The notes: a model not told the origin generated them from the letters alone. Positions 45,970 to 57,789 are shown, counted from the stretch's first letter. The stretch is DNA of 64,000 bases from Rhabdophis nuchalis (GCA_039707465.1 CM077647.1:44577110-44641109); one strand, 5' to 3'. Numbers and translations are program-made.

Positions 45970-46612
45970 ATTTCCAATCGCTACTCCCCACCGCGGGGAG
46001 GCGGAACCCGAGCCATCTATTTGGTTCCGCCCCAGGCGCCTGATGGACCCTGACGGGTTTCAGGCGGCGCTTGGGCCACTTCCTGTACCCCTGACCCGCG
46101 CCCCGATGGAGGACCTCGTGGCCGCATGGAATACTGTGGCCATGGGAGCCTTGGATCGGGTCGCACTCTTGCGGCCTCTCTTGCGGCGGCGAGCCACCCT
46201 GGCTCCTTGGTTTACCGAGGAGCTAAGGGTGATGAAACACCACAAGAGATGCCTAGAGAGAAGATGGAGGTCTACTCGATCTGAATCTGACCGGACACAG
46301 GTAAGAGCCCATTTACGGACTTACATTGTGGCGCTGAGAGTGGCCAAACGCCACCATTGTGCCACTCTCATAGCATCCGCAGATAACCGCCCTGCCGCCC
46401 TGTTTAGGGTGACCCGCTCCCTCCTTCAACAGAGGGTGCGGGAAGCCCCATTACAGGGTAGAGCAGAGGAATTTGTGATTTATCTGCAGGAGAAAATCGC
46501 TCAGATCCAGAACGAGTTAGTCTCCATTGATAGCCCAGTGGGATTGCACGAGGCGGATCTTGGTTGGGAGGAGTTTGACTCTGTTACTTCCAAGGATATG
46601 GACAGGTTACGT
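45970..46612 (+). pseudogene. L2 LINE ORF fragment, endonuclease end and linker
   Basis: The 46,043-46,621 frame stays open and matches the linker between endonuclease and reverse transcriptase of the 32-kb copy: LAPWFTEELRVMKHHKRCLE, ESDRTQVRAHLRTYIVALRV, SADNRPAALFRVTRSLLQQR and PLQGRAEEF. Homology stops abruptly at about 46,612, before the reverse transcriptase, where a foldback-element half begins. Confidence 0.88.
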
Positions 46613-46663
46613 GGGAGTTGAAGTCCGCTAGTCTTAAAAGAACCAACTTTGCAGACCCCTGGA
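46613..46663. repeat. Half foldback hAT MITE
   Basis: GGGAGTTGAAGTCCGCTAGT, TTAAAAGAACCAACTTTGC and AGACCCCTGG match the right arm of the family at 40,305. It starts exactly where the L2 fragment stops. Confidence 0.75.
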
Positions 46664-46736
46664 TGATAATCACAGTTTTCCAAATAAATCTATGGTTAAG
46701 TCTGTCCATATGTTATGAAATTAAAGAGTTTTCCTT

Positions 46737-47092
46737 ATGCCATCTGACTGCTATTTGGTGTCCATGTCAGAAGAAAAGCCTGCCAAAATAAACCAAGGCA
46801 TAAGAATCACACTAAGTTAAGAAGGTCCAAATCCTCAGGGTCAGTTCTTTGTTCTCCTTACCATCTTCCTTGGTAAAGTATGAAGGACTTCAACCTTTAG
46901 TTGTTCTGAATAACCATGCCATCTGACTTCTGTTTGGTGTCCATGTCCGAAGAAAAGTCTACCAAAATAAACCAAGGTATAAGAATCACCCTGTTAAGAA
47001 GGTCCAAATCCTCAGGGTAAGTTCTTTGTTCTCCTTACCCATACTCCTTGGGAAGAGATGAAGGACTTCAACCTTTAGTTGTCCTGAATAAC
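46737..47092 (+). repeat. Direct tandem duplication, period 179 bp
   Basis: Copy 1 (46,737-46,912) and copy 2 (46,916-47,092) both run from ATGCCATCTGACT through GGTGTCCATGTC, ATAAACCAAGG and TCCAAATCCTCAGGGT to GAAGGACTTCAACCTTTAG and CTGAATAAC. They differ at a few per cent of positions plus small indels. The sequence is not recognised. Confidence 0.95.
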
Positions 47093-47303
47093 AGCCTTAA
47101 ATGGCCTCTAAATAATCAATGTTTTTTCTCCTTAATTAATCCTTAATTGTCTTGCGAATTGTTGTGAATTGTTGTGGGTATAATGAAAGGTGTGTTTAAT
47201 CATCTTGGAAAGAAGGCACAATGTTGAGGTCAACTCAGCCCTCAGAGAAAAATATTCCAACAATAGAATAAAAAATGCTTTTCTTGTATCTGATTATAAA
47301 TTG

Positions 47304-47925
47304 CGCAGGCAATTTTGGGAGCCTCCAGGCATTCCCACGTGACACCGCTCCTGCGTGAGCTGCACTGGCTGCCTGTGGTCTTTCGGGTGCACTTCAAGGT
47401 GTTGATTACCATCTTTAAAGCGCTCCATGGCACGGGACCTAGTTATCTGCAAGTTCGCATCCTGCCCCACACATCCCTTCAACCGATTCGCTCCCACAGA
47501 GAGGGACTTCTCCGGGTGCCGTCCACTAGGCAAGGCCAGCGGGCGACGCCCAGGGGAAGGGCTTTCTCTGTGGTGGGCCAAACTCTCTGGAACGACCTAC
47601 CCCCCGAGCTCAGAACAACTACGGACCTCCGCTCCTTCCGGCAAAAGCTTAAGACCCATTTCTTCCAGCAGGCTCGCCTGGCCTAATCTACCTCTCCAGC
47701 CTTAGTCTGAATATGTAAATTGTTTTAATTGGGTTTTTACGGGGCTTAGTTTTTAAGGATTTTAGGTTTTTAGCACAGGGATAGTTGGTTTAATTCGATT
47801 TTATATATTTATAATGTTTCTATGTTTGTATGCTTTTTAATTTCCTGTGCACCGCCCCAAGTCCCTTTGGGGAGAGGGAGCGGTCTACAAATTAAACTTG
47901 AATTGAATTGAATTGAAAAATGTTT
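47304..47925 (+). mobile_element. L2-type LINE 3' end (subfamily B), plus strand
   Basis: It begins inside the C-terminal region (GCGCAGGCAATTTTGGG) and the frame to 47,686 stays open, with LRELHWLPVVFRVHFKVLI, HREGLLRVPSTR, WNDLPPELRTTTDLRSF and KLKTHFFQQ. The 3' UTR, hairpin (CACCGCCCCAAGTCCC, GGGGAGAGGGAGCGGT) and a (TTGAA)n tail follow. It may be the 3' part of the same insertion as 45,970-46,612, with the reverse transcriptase core missing. Confidence 0.9.
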
Positions 47926-49354
47926 TCCATGAAAGGTCACAGCTAAACTTCAGCATGTGCACCCTTGGATACTGAGTTCCCAAATTGTTTAGACTTTAAT
48001 CATCCCCATTAATATCAAGCTGCAAATAAGAAAGCAGCTATTCCTTTTGCAGCCTGTCCATTACTGTGTCTGACCTTTGCCTAAATGCTGTATATAGCAA
48101 GCAGAGTACGACTGAAAGTAGAGAACAAAACATATGATTTTATAAACTGTTTAATATTGATGAAAAGGAAAAACAGAGAATTTTTTTTTGGCTTGGCTTT
48201 TGATCCAGGGCAAGAAAGAATTCAGATTACTACTGTTTCAAGGCAAAAATTTAAGAATTAAGCTTTTCCCGGGGCTATCTGGGTTGATTTTGTTTGACTC
48301 AGCTTTTATACTTGAAAATGAAAATATATAAGAATTTGCTTAAAGCTCCAGAATTAATTTATTTTGTTTTTTATATATGTTTCTAGGAATTCTCTAATCA
48401 CACCCTGAAAAATGAATTAAAACAATATTCTGAATAGTCTTTTGAATAAATTGTACTAAAGAAAAAGCTCTTAGGATTACATATTGACCAAGATTTTCAG
48501 AGGTGGGTTAGCTACTCATTTATATTAATATAGTGTCAAATAAGACAAAACAATGTGAAGCACATTTCAAGACTGAAGTAGGTAGTAGGAAAAGGAAAAG
48601 GACCTAATTGTATGTGTGTGAACATGTGTATATGTATAGTTCAGGTTAATATAGAATTTATTGAAAAACTTCCAAGTATCCTGTATTATTTGGCCATATA
48701 TTATTGAAATCTGCATTTCTGTGGTAGCAGGAAACTTTTCAAATGATGGTAATAAATGAATTTACATGTTTTACATGTAAATTACTAACTCTAGCAGTTC
48801 ATCCACCTTCTTTGATCTGTAGCATCCTTGGTTTCAACCAGAAAGTTCAATAAAAGACATACAAATCCAGTTTTCTTTCTGTGCCAAGTTCTATTGATAG
48901 TGGTAACAGGGAGCCATAAAACTGTCCTGATCTGTCCTACAAAAAGCTAATTTTGACACACCTTGGGTTTTATGTAATGTAAATCAAGTGACTACAGTCT
49001 CCCATCCCTATTCTTAGTCCCAGATTGTGCCATACTGCCTGTCAAATGCAAATCTCCCATGATTTGCCACTTTATTTCACCCTTCAAAAAATTTCCACAA
49101 AGAAATTTCCCATCTTGACAGCCTTTCAAATGGAAATCATTAAACTGACTCAGTTCAGAGTGGCAAAAACCTGAACAGATCAGAGATCAGAAGAATTTGG
49201 GGAGGAGAATTTGGAGATTCTGGCCAAACTTGGGTTTAAGTTCAATAACTGGAAACATGTTCCAAGATCCTGTTAGCAATAGGGAAACCTGGCTCCCTTC
49301 TTTTAAATTAGGAATAAGGAAGTTAGATTTTTATCATCCATAAATCATCACTCT
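47926..49354. other. No gene seen
   Basis: AT-rich DNA without recognised repeats or coding similarity. Confidence 0.45.
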
Positions 49355-49745
49355 CAAATCACTCCTCAACTTACAACCACATTTAACCCAAAAATTTTGT
49401 TGCTAAATTTTAAACTGAATTTTGCCCTATTTTGCTATCTTTCTTGCAACAGTTGTTAAATGAATCTCTGCAGTTGTTAAATTAGTAACATGGTTGTTCA
49501 GTAAATCTGACTTCTTCATTGACTTTGCTTGCCAGAAGGTTGCAAAAGGAAATCACATAACCCCGAGGCACTGCAACAAACATAAATATGAATTAGTTGC
49601 CAGGCTTCTGGATTTTGATCAGCAGACTATAGCGATGCTATCAATCACACAATCGTTATGTGTGAAAAATGGTCATAAGTCACTTTTCCATGTCATTGTA
49701 ACTTCATATGCTTGCTAAACAAACTGTTGTAAGTTGAAGACTCCC
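49355..49745. mobile_element. Small DNA transposon with TCMTCAACTTACAAC ends
   Basis: The left end CTCCTCAACTTACAACCAC and the right end, in reverse, AGTCTTCAACTTACAACAG are inverted repeats of about 20 bases. TTGCAACAGTTGTTAAATGA and AGGTTGCAAAAGGAAATCAC lie inside. Related phrases occur at 7.8 and 8.2 kb. It is non-coding. Confidence 0.72.
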
Positions 49746-51357
49746 TGATATTCTTGTTTTGTATCCCTCTTAAAATAAAAACTATAAAGCAGGTGAAAAA
49801 GTCCAGACATTGAGGTATCAATGCAGCTAGAACAAGTTAACTATATTACTAACTGGCTATTACTGTCTAGAAATTAATTATATTAGCATATAATAAATAT
49901 AAAATAAGCACAACTGAAATAGTTCAGTCAATGTTTGTAGTTTTCACAAAAAAACTGCTGTGGAAAAAAAAACCAGCTACCTTACCGGATGAATGTATGA
50001 GTCATCTTTCTTGCAAAGTTTTATTTTAAAGGCCAGCAAAATCTTCAAAGAGCATGACATCTTTTTAGAATTAGATGCCAAAAACTCTGAAGTAGCTCTT
50101 TTGTTTTTAAAGGAAGGAAAATCTATTATGTTTTGATGATGTATTCATAAAAAATAGTTAGGTGGGGGAGAGCCAGAGGTGGTGGTGGGGTGGATGTATG
50201 TGCAAATGATCTTGAATATCAGTCTGTGATTCTGACTTACTGGTTGTTGTATTTTTCCAATATTTTTTTTTTGCTTCAGACAACTGCCTGCACAACTCCC
50301 TGTAGTGTTCTTGGCAAAATTTCAGAAGTGGTTTGCTGCCTGCTTCCTATAGCTGAGAAAGAGTAATTGACTTGAGGTCACCCAGTGGATTGGTATCCAT
50401 AGTAGGACTAAAACTCTCTCGGTATATAGCCTAATGCCCTAACCACTGCACCAGACTACCTTTCCAGAGTTATGTCTTAACACTTCCTAAACTGTATGGA
50501 ATTAAAACAAGAGGGAAAATAAAATAAAACTGCCGCTATTAAAATTGCACACACAGAAAGAGAAAATAATAGCAAAAGCAAAGAGGCATTTCTATTGATT
50601 CATCGTTAGATTAGCAACATAGAAAGATTTAATTGCCAGCACATATTTGCAAGGTTTTATGATGTATGGTCAGGTCATTCTAGTAAGATCTGTAAAGCAG
50701 ATTATGTGCTCATCTGTTTGTTTCTTTGTTGCTGAATTACAGTGGGCAACAGAACGCATGGTTGTCTTAATAAATAGAAAACAGAGTAATAATCCTAAAG
50801 CAACTTCTCTTCCTTTCCAAAATTTATGTATTACAAAAGTCCCATCTCCCCCACTTTAACTATTCTGAACAACTAAGAGAAAATGCATGGGAAGAAAAAT
50901 AAAGTAAAAAATAAATAAAAGTCATAGAAAAAAGACAGATTCACATTCTAAGATGTCTATCAATGAGTGACTCAGCAGTAGAAAATTTACCTAATGTTAA
51001 CATGTTAATGATTAGATTAATATAATACTCTAAGGTCTAGGCCAACAATCACTGCCTTCAGAACAAATACATTAATATGGATAAAGCATTTTTATAGTTT
51101 GCTCAGTTCCAGTAACCATCCATGAAAATAAAAACTCATATGAATAAGGAAGTGCATTTTACAAGACTTTTTGATTTTTTTATTGAAGTGTTACCTGAAA
51201 TTTAAATAATGGTAATTTAATTAAAATGTTTTTCTACTGCTATTGTATGCTGCCATTTTAAGTCTTAATTAGATTTGGGACATGAATGCTACAAAACAGA
51301 TTTAAAAATTAAAATGCAGAATTTCCTACCCAAATGCTTGCTGCTAATGAGAAATTT
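49746..51357. other. No gene; one SINE (listed separately)
   Basis: Apart from the SINE at 50,300-50,462 the sequence is AT-rich and unremarkable. Confidence 0.45.
50300..50462 (-). repeat. tRNA-derived SINE (AGCCAGTTTGGTG family), minus strand
   Basis: In reverse it contains GTGCAGTGGTTAGGGCATTA at the head and AAACCACTTCTGAAATTTTG toward the tail, matching the family copies at 45.8 and 51.4 kb. Confidence 0.8.
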
Positions 51358-51535
51358 TATCTAGTGGTTAAGGCTAGAAACAGTTCTAGTTCTATCTTTG
51401 TGTCTAAGCAAGCTGATCTGGCCAGTCACTCTTTTTCAACCTTAGGAAGCAGGCAATGGCAAACCACTTCTGAAAAATCTTGCAAAGAAAATCACAGGAA
51501 TTCTCAAGGCAATTTCCATATATAAGACCCATTCA
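51358..51535 (+). repeat. tRNA-derived SINE, internally deleted
   Basis: TATCTAGTGGTTAAGGCTAG at the head and AGGCAATGGCAAACCACTTC then CTTGCAAAGAAAATCACAGG in the body identify the family. The middle is shortened compared with the copy at 45.8 kb. Confidence 0.82.
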
Positions 51536-51983
51536 CACCAGAAGAAAAAATACCTGAGAATAAGGGCATTCAAAACAGAATACTTAAACACTATACAATA
51601 TCAGGGAAATCATTGAGCAGATTTGGAAATGGACCAAGTTGGATGCACTTTTTGTAGTTCCAGTCCACAAATTGAGCCCTGTTTTTAAATATTTTCCTAC
51701 TGGGAAATAACAACTTGAAAACAATCCCAGATGTATTTGTTCATAGACCATTGTGCTATTTGTAATGCCTAAGGTGTGGAAATATTGTTGAAAGTTTCAA
51801 TTCTGATCTTGTACTATTCTTTTTCCTAAAATGTCCAAGTTTTGAAAAAGAGCATCACTTTCCTTAAAAGCTATATTCATTTATCTGGAATGTTGGCATT
51901 CAGATTTGGATTTTCTTGAGACTGAAATATTGCCAAATGTGATTTGTGAAGGGAACAGGAAGCAGACAATTGTTATGCTTAGG

Positions 51984-52085
51984 CAGTGTTTCCCAACCGT
52001 AGCAATTTTAAGATATGTGAATTTCAACTCTCAGGATTGTGGGAGTTGTAGCCAAATCTTAACATTCCCAAAGTTGAGAAATATT
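51984..52085. mobile_element. Foldback hAT MITE, shorter subfamily
   Basis: Ends CAGTGTTTCCCAACC and, in reverse, AATATTTCTCAACTTTGG. The centre TCAACTCTCAGGATTGTGGG and AGTTGTAGCC are the foldback arms. Flanks TGCTTAGG (51,976-51,983) and AGCTTAGG (52,086-52,093) match at 7 of 8 positions. Confidence 0.85.
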
Positions 52086-52393
52086 AGCTTAGGCTTATAG
52101 TCAGTAAGACAAGAATCTGCACAAACCTGAGATCATACGTCATTGATGTAGAAATCAGTCAGCCACTACTTCTCAGTTAAGAATTTAATACAAAAAGTAC
52201 TTCAGATATCTAGTAGATTTATTAAAGGAGAAAAATATTAGAAGATATAGGGCTGAAGAACTGATTTTGTTGGTTTGGGAAGCCATTAGGGTAGTATATC
52301 ATTAGGGGCTGCTATTGGACTAATTAGCTGACCCTTCCCCACTCACTTCCTACTCCCCCTGCCTATCTTCTTTAATTTCATATTATTGTACTT

Positions 52394-52631
52394 CAGGTGT
52401 GGGTTCCGGAGGCACTACTGCCAGTTCACTCATGTGCGTGCTGCGCGTGCATACACAGTACAATTAAAATGCACAGAACTGAAAAACAAGATGGTGGTGT
52501 CTACAGTGCTACCCAGAGAACTGGTCCGGGAGTGTGGCAGGCCTAAGTCACTGCTGGTTCCAGTGACCCAGGCCGCCAAACCACTACTGGTTTGGTCAAA
52601 ACTGTCCAAACCAGTAGGAACCCATCACTGT
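52394..52631. mobile_element. Non-autonomous hAT-type element (GGGTTCC ends)
   Basis: Left end CAGGTGTGGGTTCCGG and right end, in reverse, ACAGTGATGGGTTCCTACTGG, with inner CACTACTGCCAG and CACTACTGG phrases. TTGTACTT at 52,386-52,393 and 52,632-52,639 is a perfect 8-bp duplication if the right end includes one extra T. Confidence 0.82.
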
Positions 52632-52639
52632 TTGTACTT

Positions 52640-54964
52640 TATTATTATTTTTTGTTGTATTCCTTTGCTATTATTGTTTACATTTTTAAATCTTTTTTAT
52701 TTTATGCTCTGAACCAGCCAGAGTAGCCCCACAGTGAGACAGGTAGCAAATAAATGTAACAAATACATTAATTAATAAATTTGTAATGAACTTCCCACCA
52801 ACGTTTAGAAGAAACTAAAAACAAAGGACATGGTTAATTGGAAATGATAATCCTTATTAAGAAAGCAGCTATCCACTTTCCTTGAAGTCTGCCTAAATTG
52901 CAGGTCTTGTATCCCTGTCAAGACAAAATATTCCTGAACTTGTCAAGGCAAGTGGTTTCTACTAAGCAAAACAGCAAGGCTTCTTCTGTTTCATTGAAAT
53001 TTTCTGTATTAGAGAATTCGCCATTTCTGGCAAGGTTTTGAGAGACATTAGTTCAAACTCTGGGACTACTCATATGATTGGCTTATCTTATTTGGAAATA
53101 GTTTTCTCTAGTATATGTGCATAAGTGCACACTCCCAGGAAAGATTTGGAAATAAAGGATGTAAAGTAAGATGTGTTGAGAGAGTTCATCATCTATTTGG
53201 CCTCCAAGCACCTCAAAGTCCCTTGTTAATATATGCTTACAATATTTTATTTCTTCTTATTTCTTTAGCATGCAGTATCTAATTCAAAATGGGCATCTTT
53301 CCTTTTTGGTTTAATATATTGTTTATGGTCAGAAATAGTCTTTAGAGGGTATCATATTTTCTGTGGTGTTCCTGGAGAATATTTCTTCCACATTTTCCCC
53401 GTTTTAATTCTACAGTTTGATGGTAAAAAGATTGCCGTGGATGTTTTTTTACCACATGCTGTTGGAAGAGGCAGCTGTAGAAGGTAGCATAGGTATGAAG
53501 TGACAAAGCACTGTGTGAAAGCATTTATGGTTCCCTTAAAGGTTTGAAGTTGTTAACTTTTTTCTGGCTGCCCATATTAAAATCCAAAGAAAAACATGAG
53601 AAGACTGTTCCTCTCATGAGCCATTTTTCAGATTGAAAAATAATAGGCAGTTAAGTATACAGAGTTAGCAAGGCCCTCAGGAACATAAGAGGAGGGGCAG
53701 AGTGATGCAAATAGCATCTGACTGGTGCTTTGCAAGCTCTGCCCCTTTTCTACGTCTATTGCAATGTCACACAGTCCTCCATAGAGTGGAGCTTGCATCA
53801 TTATACAAAATGATGAAAGCAGAGACAGACTCAAAGTGCACCAGACACAGTGATGCTCCCAGAAGAATGCATATACAATCATATGGTAACAATGGAGGCT
53901 TTGAAATGATAAACCCCTCTGTAGCTCTTTCACTAGTACTAATACCAACCATCATTCCTTTTTTTGTTAAAAAAAATTGCTAGTTAAGAAATGCCTCCTT
54001 TTCCCTTAAAAGCATTGTGAATATGGTCGCAGCTTAACAGCCATGAGGTGGATAGAATTAGGGCTTCAAGAAATGGAGATGGCCTGTCCACAAGCTCCAT
54101 TAATTCACAATATGTCAGGAAATGAACTAGTCCCTTAAGAGCTTCAAGTATACTGCAGCTGAGCCAGAAGGAAATAGGCTGAGTTGCTGAATGAGAGCAA
54201 CAGGAGCACAGAGTCATTTCTGGAGAGGCACAGAATGAAGTAGAAAAACAAGAGCTATTTTTTTTTAACATAGAAAGACTAAGAGTTCAGCACAGTATTA
54301 ATTGAAAATACTTTCTGCAGGACATACAATATTTACAATAGTATTTTTTTCTGTGGTACATATATGAAGTGTTCTTATCACAAAAAGAAGAAGAAATGAT
54401 CCTGGCTCAATAGTAGTTACTGTGAGAAGGAACTTGGAGTCCTAATGGATAATTACTTCAATCCTATTCCTATAAATAGAGCAATGAAAGAAGTTTGGAA
54501 AATAAATGTTATCTCTTGACCTAGTACAATAATAGTTCATCTCAGTTGAGGAAAACCATATTTTGTAATTAAAATAAAAGCCATGTTTGCTCAGTTTCTT
54601 TTCTTTATATTATCTTAGAGAGAGGGTAGTGAAGGGTTAGTTATATATTACTCCAATTTCATTCAAGAATTACAATCTTGTATTTGATAGTAATTCTCCT
54701 TAAAGTTATAGTCCTGTTCCAACTATTAAGCTTGTAAATGATCTTTTATTGGATAGGAGTGGATATGTTTTATTTTGGCCTCTTATCTACTTCTGCAGTC
54801 AAGCATAATGCATAAAAAGAGCATAAGACATAAAATTAATGCTATGCTTACATGAGAAAGCTAAATAAATAATTACTGTACATAAATTTATTGATTCACT
54901 CCATATACATTTGGTACTTCTTGAAATTAACAGCTGTAAAATAAATATAATAATAAAAGCACAT
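52640..54964. other. No gene seen
   Basis: AT-rich DNA. Several short open frames between 53,600 and 54,300 resemble nothing known. No repeats were recognised. Confidence 0.45.
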
Positions 54965-55106
54965 TCCAGGTGGGAGGAACTTTCTAGCTGACGCCCTCTC
55001 CCACATGCTTCAGTACAAATGTGAAACGGGAGCAGGTAGTGGGCACCATTATTCCTTCTACTCAAACAGCTGCCCAAATAACCTCCAGGCGGCAATGCCA
55101 TGACCA

Positions 55107-56515
55107 GTGAGGTCAACCCGCAAGCAACCTAAAACTGAGCTGCTAGCAGACCCCTGGTTCCAAAACAAGCAACACATCTTGATGAAAAGAGATGACCTTG
55201 CATGGAAGTGGACAAAACTCTATGTTCCAGAATTCCTACGAATCCTAGTTCTTCACAGGAGCCATGACACCAAACCGGCAGGCCACTTTGGGTTCCTAAG
55301 GACTTTACACTTAGCCCGGAGGCAATTCTGGTGGCCTGGCATGAAGAAATGGATAGTTACATGAAAAGTTGTACCATCTGCACCACAATGAAGAGACGAC
55401 TGGGAAAAACCCCTAGACTGCTGCAAACAGTGGCAGAGCCAACAAGGCCGTGGGAGGAGATTGCAATAGACTTTATAGTAGAGTTGTCAAAAAGTGGAGG
55501 AAACATAGTGATTTGGACTGTAATAGACCTGTTCTCCAAGCAGGCACACTTCATACCCTGTAGCGGACTACCCTCGGCTCACAAGCTGGCTAAACTGTTT
55601 GTGAAGCATATCTACCGACTGCATGGAGTACCTCGAAGAATCATCTCAGACAGAGGGGTCCAGTTCATGGCTAAGTTCTGGAGGGAGTTCCTGCGGTCCA
55701 TCGGGGCATCTCCGGGTCTTAGTTCAACTTTTCATCCGAGCACTAATGGGAGAGACTGAATGCCATGATAGAGCAGTACCTGAGGTGCTACATGAACTAT
55801 CAGCAGTCTAATTGGGCAGACCTTTTATCTTTTGCTGAGGTCGTGAACAATAATGCTGTTCACAGTAGCACAGGACTCATGCCATTCAAAGTAGTGAGTG
55901 GCATGGACTTTGTCCCAAAGCCTGAGTATCCAAGGGACCCTCCCTCCTCAGTCAGCTTGACTGATTGGAAGTCGATGCTGAAAGCAACTTGGGAAAATGT
56001 CAAGAAAGCGCTGGCTAAAGCGGCACAAACCTATAAGAAACAGGCAGATAAACACTGGGCTCTGCAACAGCTGTTGCGGGTAGGAGAGAAAGTTTACCTC
56101 TCCACAAAATACTTGAGATTAAAACTGCCTAGCAAGAAACTGGGCCCGAAATTTGTGGGACCATTCCCCATAGTAAAATCATCAACCCAGTCACAGTGCA
56201 ATTGAAACTGCCTCGATTGCTGGGGAAGATACACCAATCGTTTCATAGCAGCCTTTTGAAACCCATGATCGGATCCACCCTGCAACCACTACCCCGGGCA
56301 CCCCCAGACCCTATGGTCATAAGGGGCCAAACCCATTATAAAGTTCAACGAATCCTTGATTCAAAGTGGCACAGGAGATAACTCCAATACCTAATCAAGT
56401 GGAAGGGTTATCCCTTATCAGAAGCATCGTGAGTGAAACATAGAAACATCCAGGCTGATTGCCTAATAACAAAATTCCATGCAGAAAACCCAAGCAAGCC
56501 TGGGGGAGGAATGCA
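55107..56515 (+). pseudogene. Gypsy integrase with chromodomain, broken
   Basis: The N-terminal zinc-binding region reads GHFGFLRTLHLARRQFWWPG then MKSCTICTTMK. The core has AIDFIVELSKS with the first catalytic Asp and RIISDRGVQFMAKFW with the second. The part that should hold the catalytic Glu is damaged by a small deletion near 55,750 that shifts frame. The next frame (55,765-56,205) has the core end and the GPY/F-like KLGPKFVGPFPIV. The C-terminus is a chromodomain (HYKVQRILDSKW, then LIKWKGYPLSEAS and a stop). Chromodomains steer integration to particular chromatin. At least three shifts and one stop disable it. Confidence 0.88.
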
Positions 56516-56589
56516 TCCCTAAGTTATGCACCTGTACTCAAATTGTTTTGTTTCCCATAGGTTGCTTTCGGGAAGTGAGGGGAGCCGGA

Positions 56590-56735
56590 TGTCACCTTGC
56601 AAAACATCACCATGACTATTATCAAGCTGCCATAGAGAAAAGGGGTTTCCAGGCATTCCTGTGGTCAGAATGGAATCACAAGCTGGCCTGTGAATGCGCA
56701 TGTATAGATTCAATTACACTGCTAATTGGCTAAAG
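56590..56735 (+). repeat. Candidate partial 3' LTR of the chromovirus
   Basis: TGTCACCTTGC follows a purine tract just after the pol end, which is the expected LTR position and TG start. No second LTR copy exists to confirm it, and the right end is not visible. Confidence 0.35.
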
Positions 56736-56859
56736 TGATTTATGACTAGGCAGAGGGGAGGGGGAACAGGGGGTAAAGTTCAGACACCATTAAGTGATTT
56801 TCAGTTTTGGCTGCACAGAAGTAACACCAGAATGTTGATCCTAATAAATGATTGGATTT

Positions 56860-57491
56860 TTAATACTGAAATTGGAGATTTAACTGGTCATATGTCTAGG
56901 ATGGATTTTGAAAGGATGTCATATTTTTTAAGATTTCAGAACATTCCGGAAGAAGCTGGTGAATGCCTTCCTGATCTCATGAGCACAATTTTAGCAGACT
57001 ATTTACACAAACCCAAGGAAGAGATCAGGGGGGACATTGACCTGGTTTGTAGAATAAATTCAGCATATGCCAGGATAAATGAACTACCCAGAGAGATACA
57101 TATTAAATTTGTTAGAAGGTCTACCAGGGAGGGAATACTGAGGGCACAGAGAGAGGGTCCGTTAATTTACCAACAAAAGGAAGTCACCATCTTGAAGCAG
57201 ATCCCGAAAAAGATTAGAGAGGTGAGGAGGAAATATTCCTTCTTATCTAAAAAATTGTTTAACCAGGGGATTTGGTTCAAGTGGGTGATGCCAGAAGGGA
57301 TGTTGGTGTTCGGGGAAGGAGGAAGAGTAAAGATTAAAACAGTTGCTGAGGCGGAAGCCTTTCTTAAAAAACATTCCTCTATCCTGGGGGGTGAAACAGG
57401 AGGAGCGGAGGGAGCCACGGCCCCGCCCACTGGGGATCAGGGAGGAGAACAAGAAGACACAATTGCCAAGAGACTTAGATCAAAAAAATGA
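56860..57491 (+). pseudogene. L1 ORF1 protein (transposase-22 type), C-terminal two thirds
   Basis: The open frame starts at a Met at 56,742 in flanking DNA, but L1 similarity begins at about 56,862. It covers the RNA-recognition-like domain (MSYFLRFQNIPEEAGE, then INELPREIHIKFVRRSTREG) and the C-terminal domain (YSFLSKKLFNQGIWFKWV, then MPEGMLVFGEGGRVKIKTVA), ending in a Glu/Gly-rich tail and KRLRSKK. ORF1p trimers coat L1 RNA as chaperones. The N-terminal coiled coil is absent through 5' truncation. The frame is undamaged over its 210 codons, so the insertion is probably young or the source was under selection. Confidence 0.88.
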
Positions 57492-57760
57492 CTGCTTTTA
57501 TTAATATAGTATAACTTTTGTCTGGATGTTTGTACACGATTGCCAGCATAGAATTTAGAATTTATTATAATGATGTATGCATTTCTTTTCACCTTGTAGT
57601 ACTATTGAAATATGTATTATCAATGTTTTGTTAAGAAGCCCCGGAGGGGGCCAACGATCTCGACGTGAAAGTTCTCAAAATATTTTTTCATCTCACCTTA
57701 CCCTACCCTACTTAAAAAATTTGTAAAACTCAATAAAACTTTTTCAATATAAAAAAAAAA
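56860..57760 (+). mobile_element. L1-derived insertion: ORF1 and 3' UTR only, no ORF2
   Basis: The insertion starts inside L1 ORF1 and goes directly from the ORF1 stop (57,489-57,491) to about 270 bases of 3' UTR, an AATAAA at 57,732, and an A10 tail (57,751-57,760). TGATTGGATTT at 56,849-56,859 and 57,761-57,771 is a perfect 11-bp target duplication, proving one L1-type retrotransposition event. ORF2, which normally follows ORF1, is completely missing. This resembles mammalian HAL1 elements, which keep ORF1 and lack ORF2. It could alternatively be a one-off internally deleted transcript. Confidence 0.88.
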
Positions 57761-57789
57761 TGATTGGATTTCTTTTGAACTTTGTCTCG

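Larger units (their letters stand above)
54965..56735 (+). mobile_element. Gypsy retrotransposon of the chromovirus type, 3' half
   Basis: It begins at the end of RNase H, with LADALSHMLQYK near 54,983-55,020. Integrase, a GPY/F-like region and a chromodomain follow. A purine-rich AAGTGAGGGGAGCC ahead of TGTCACC near 56,590 may mark the polypurine tract and start of the 3' LTR. Gag, protease, most of reverse transcriptase and the 5' LTR are absent, so the copy is a remnant. Confidence 0.82.

Noticed and set aside
56742..56859. The Met at 56,742 as a true L1 ORF1 start
   Set aside because: The target duplication places the L1 boundary at 56,860, so the first 39 codons are flanking DNA that happens to be in frame.
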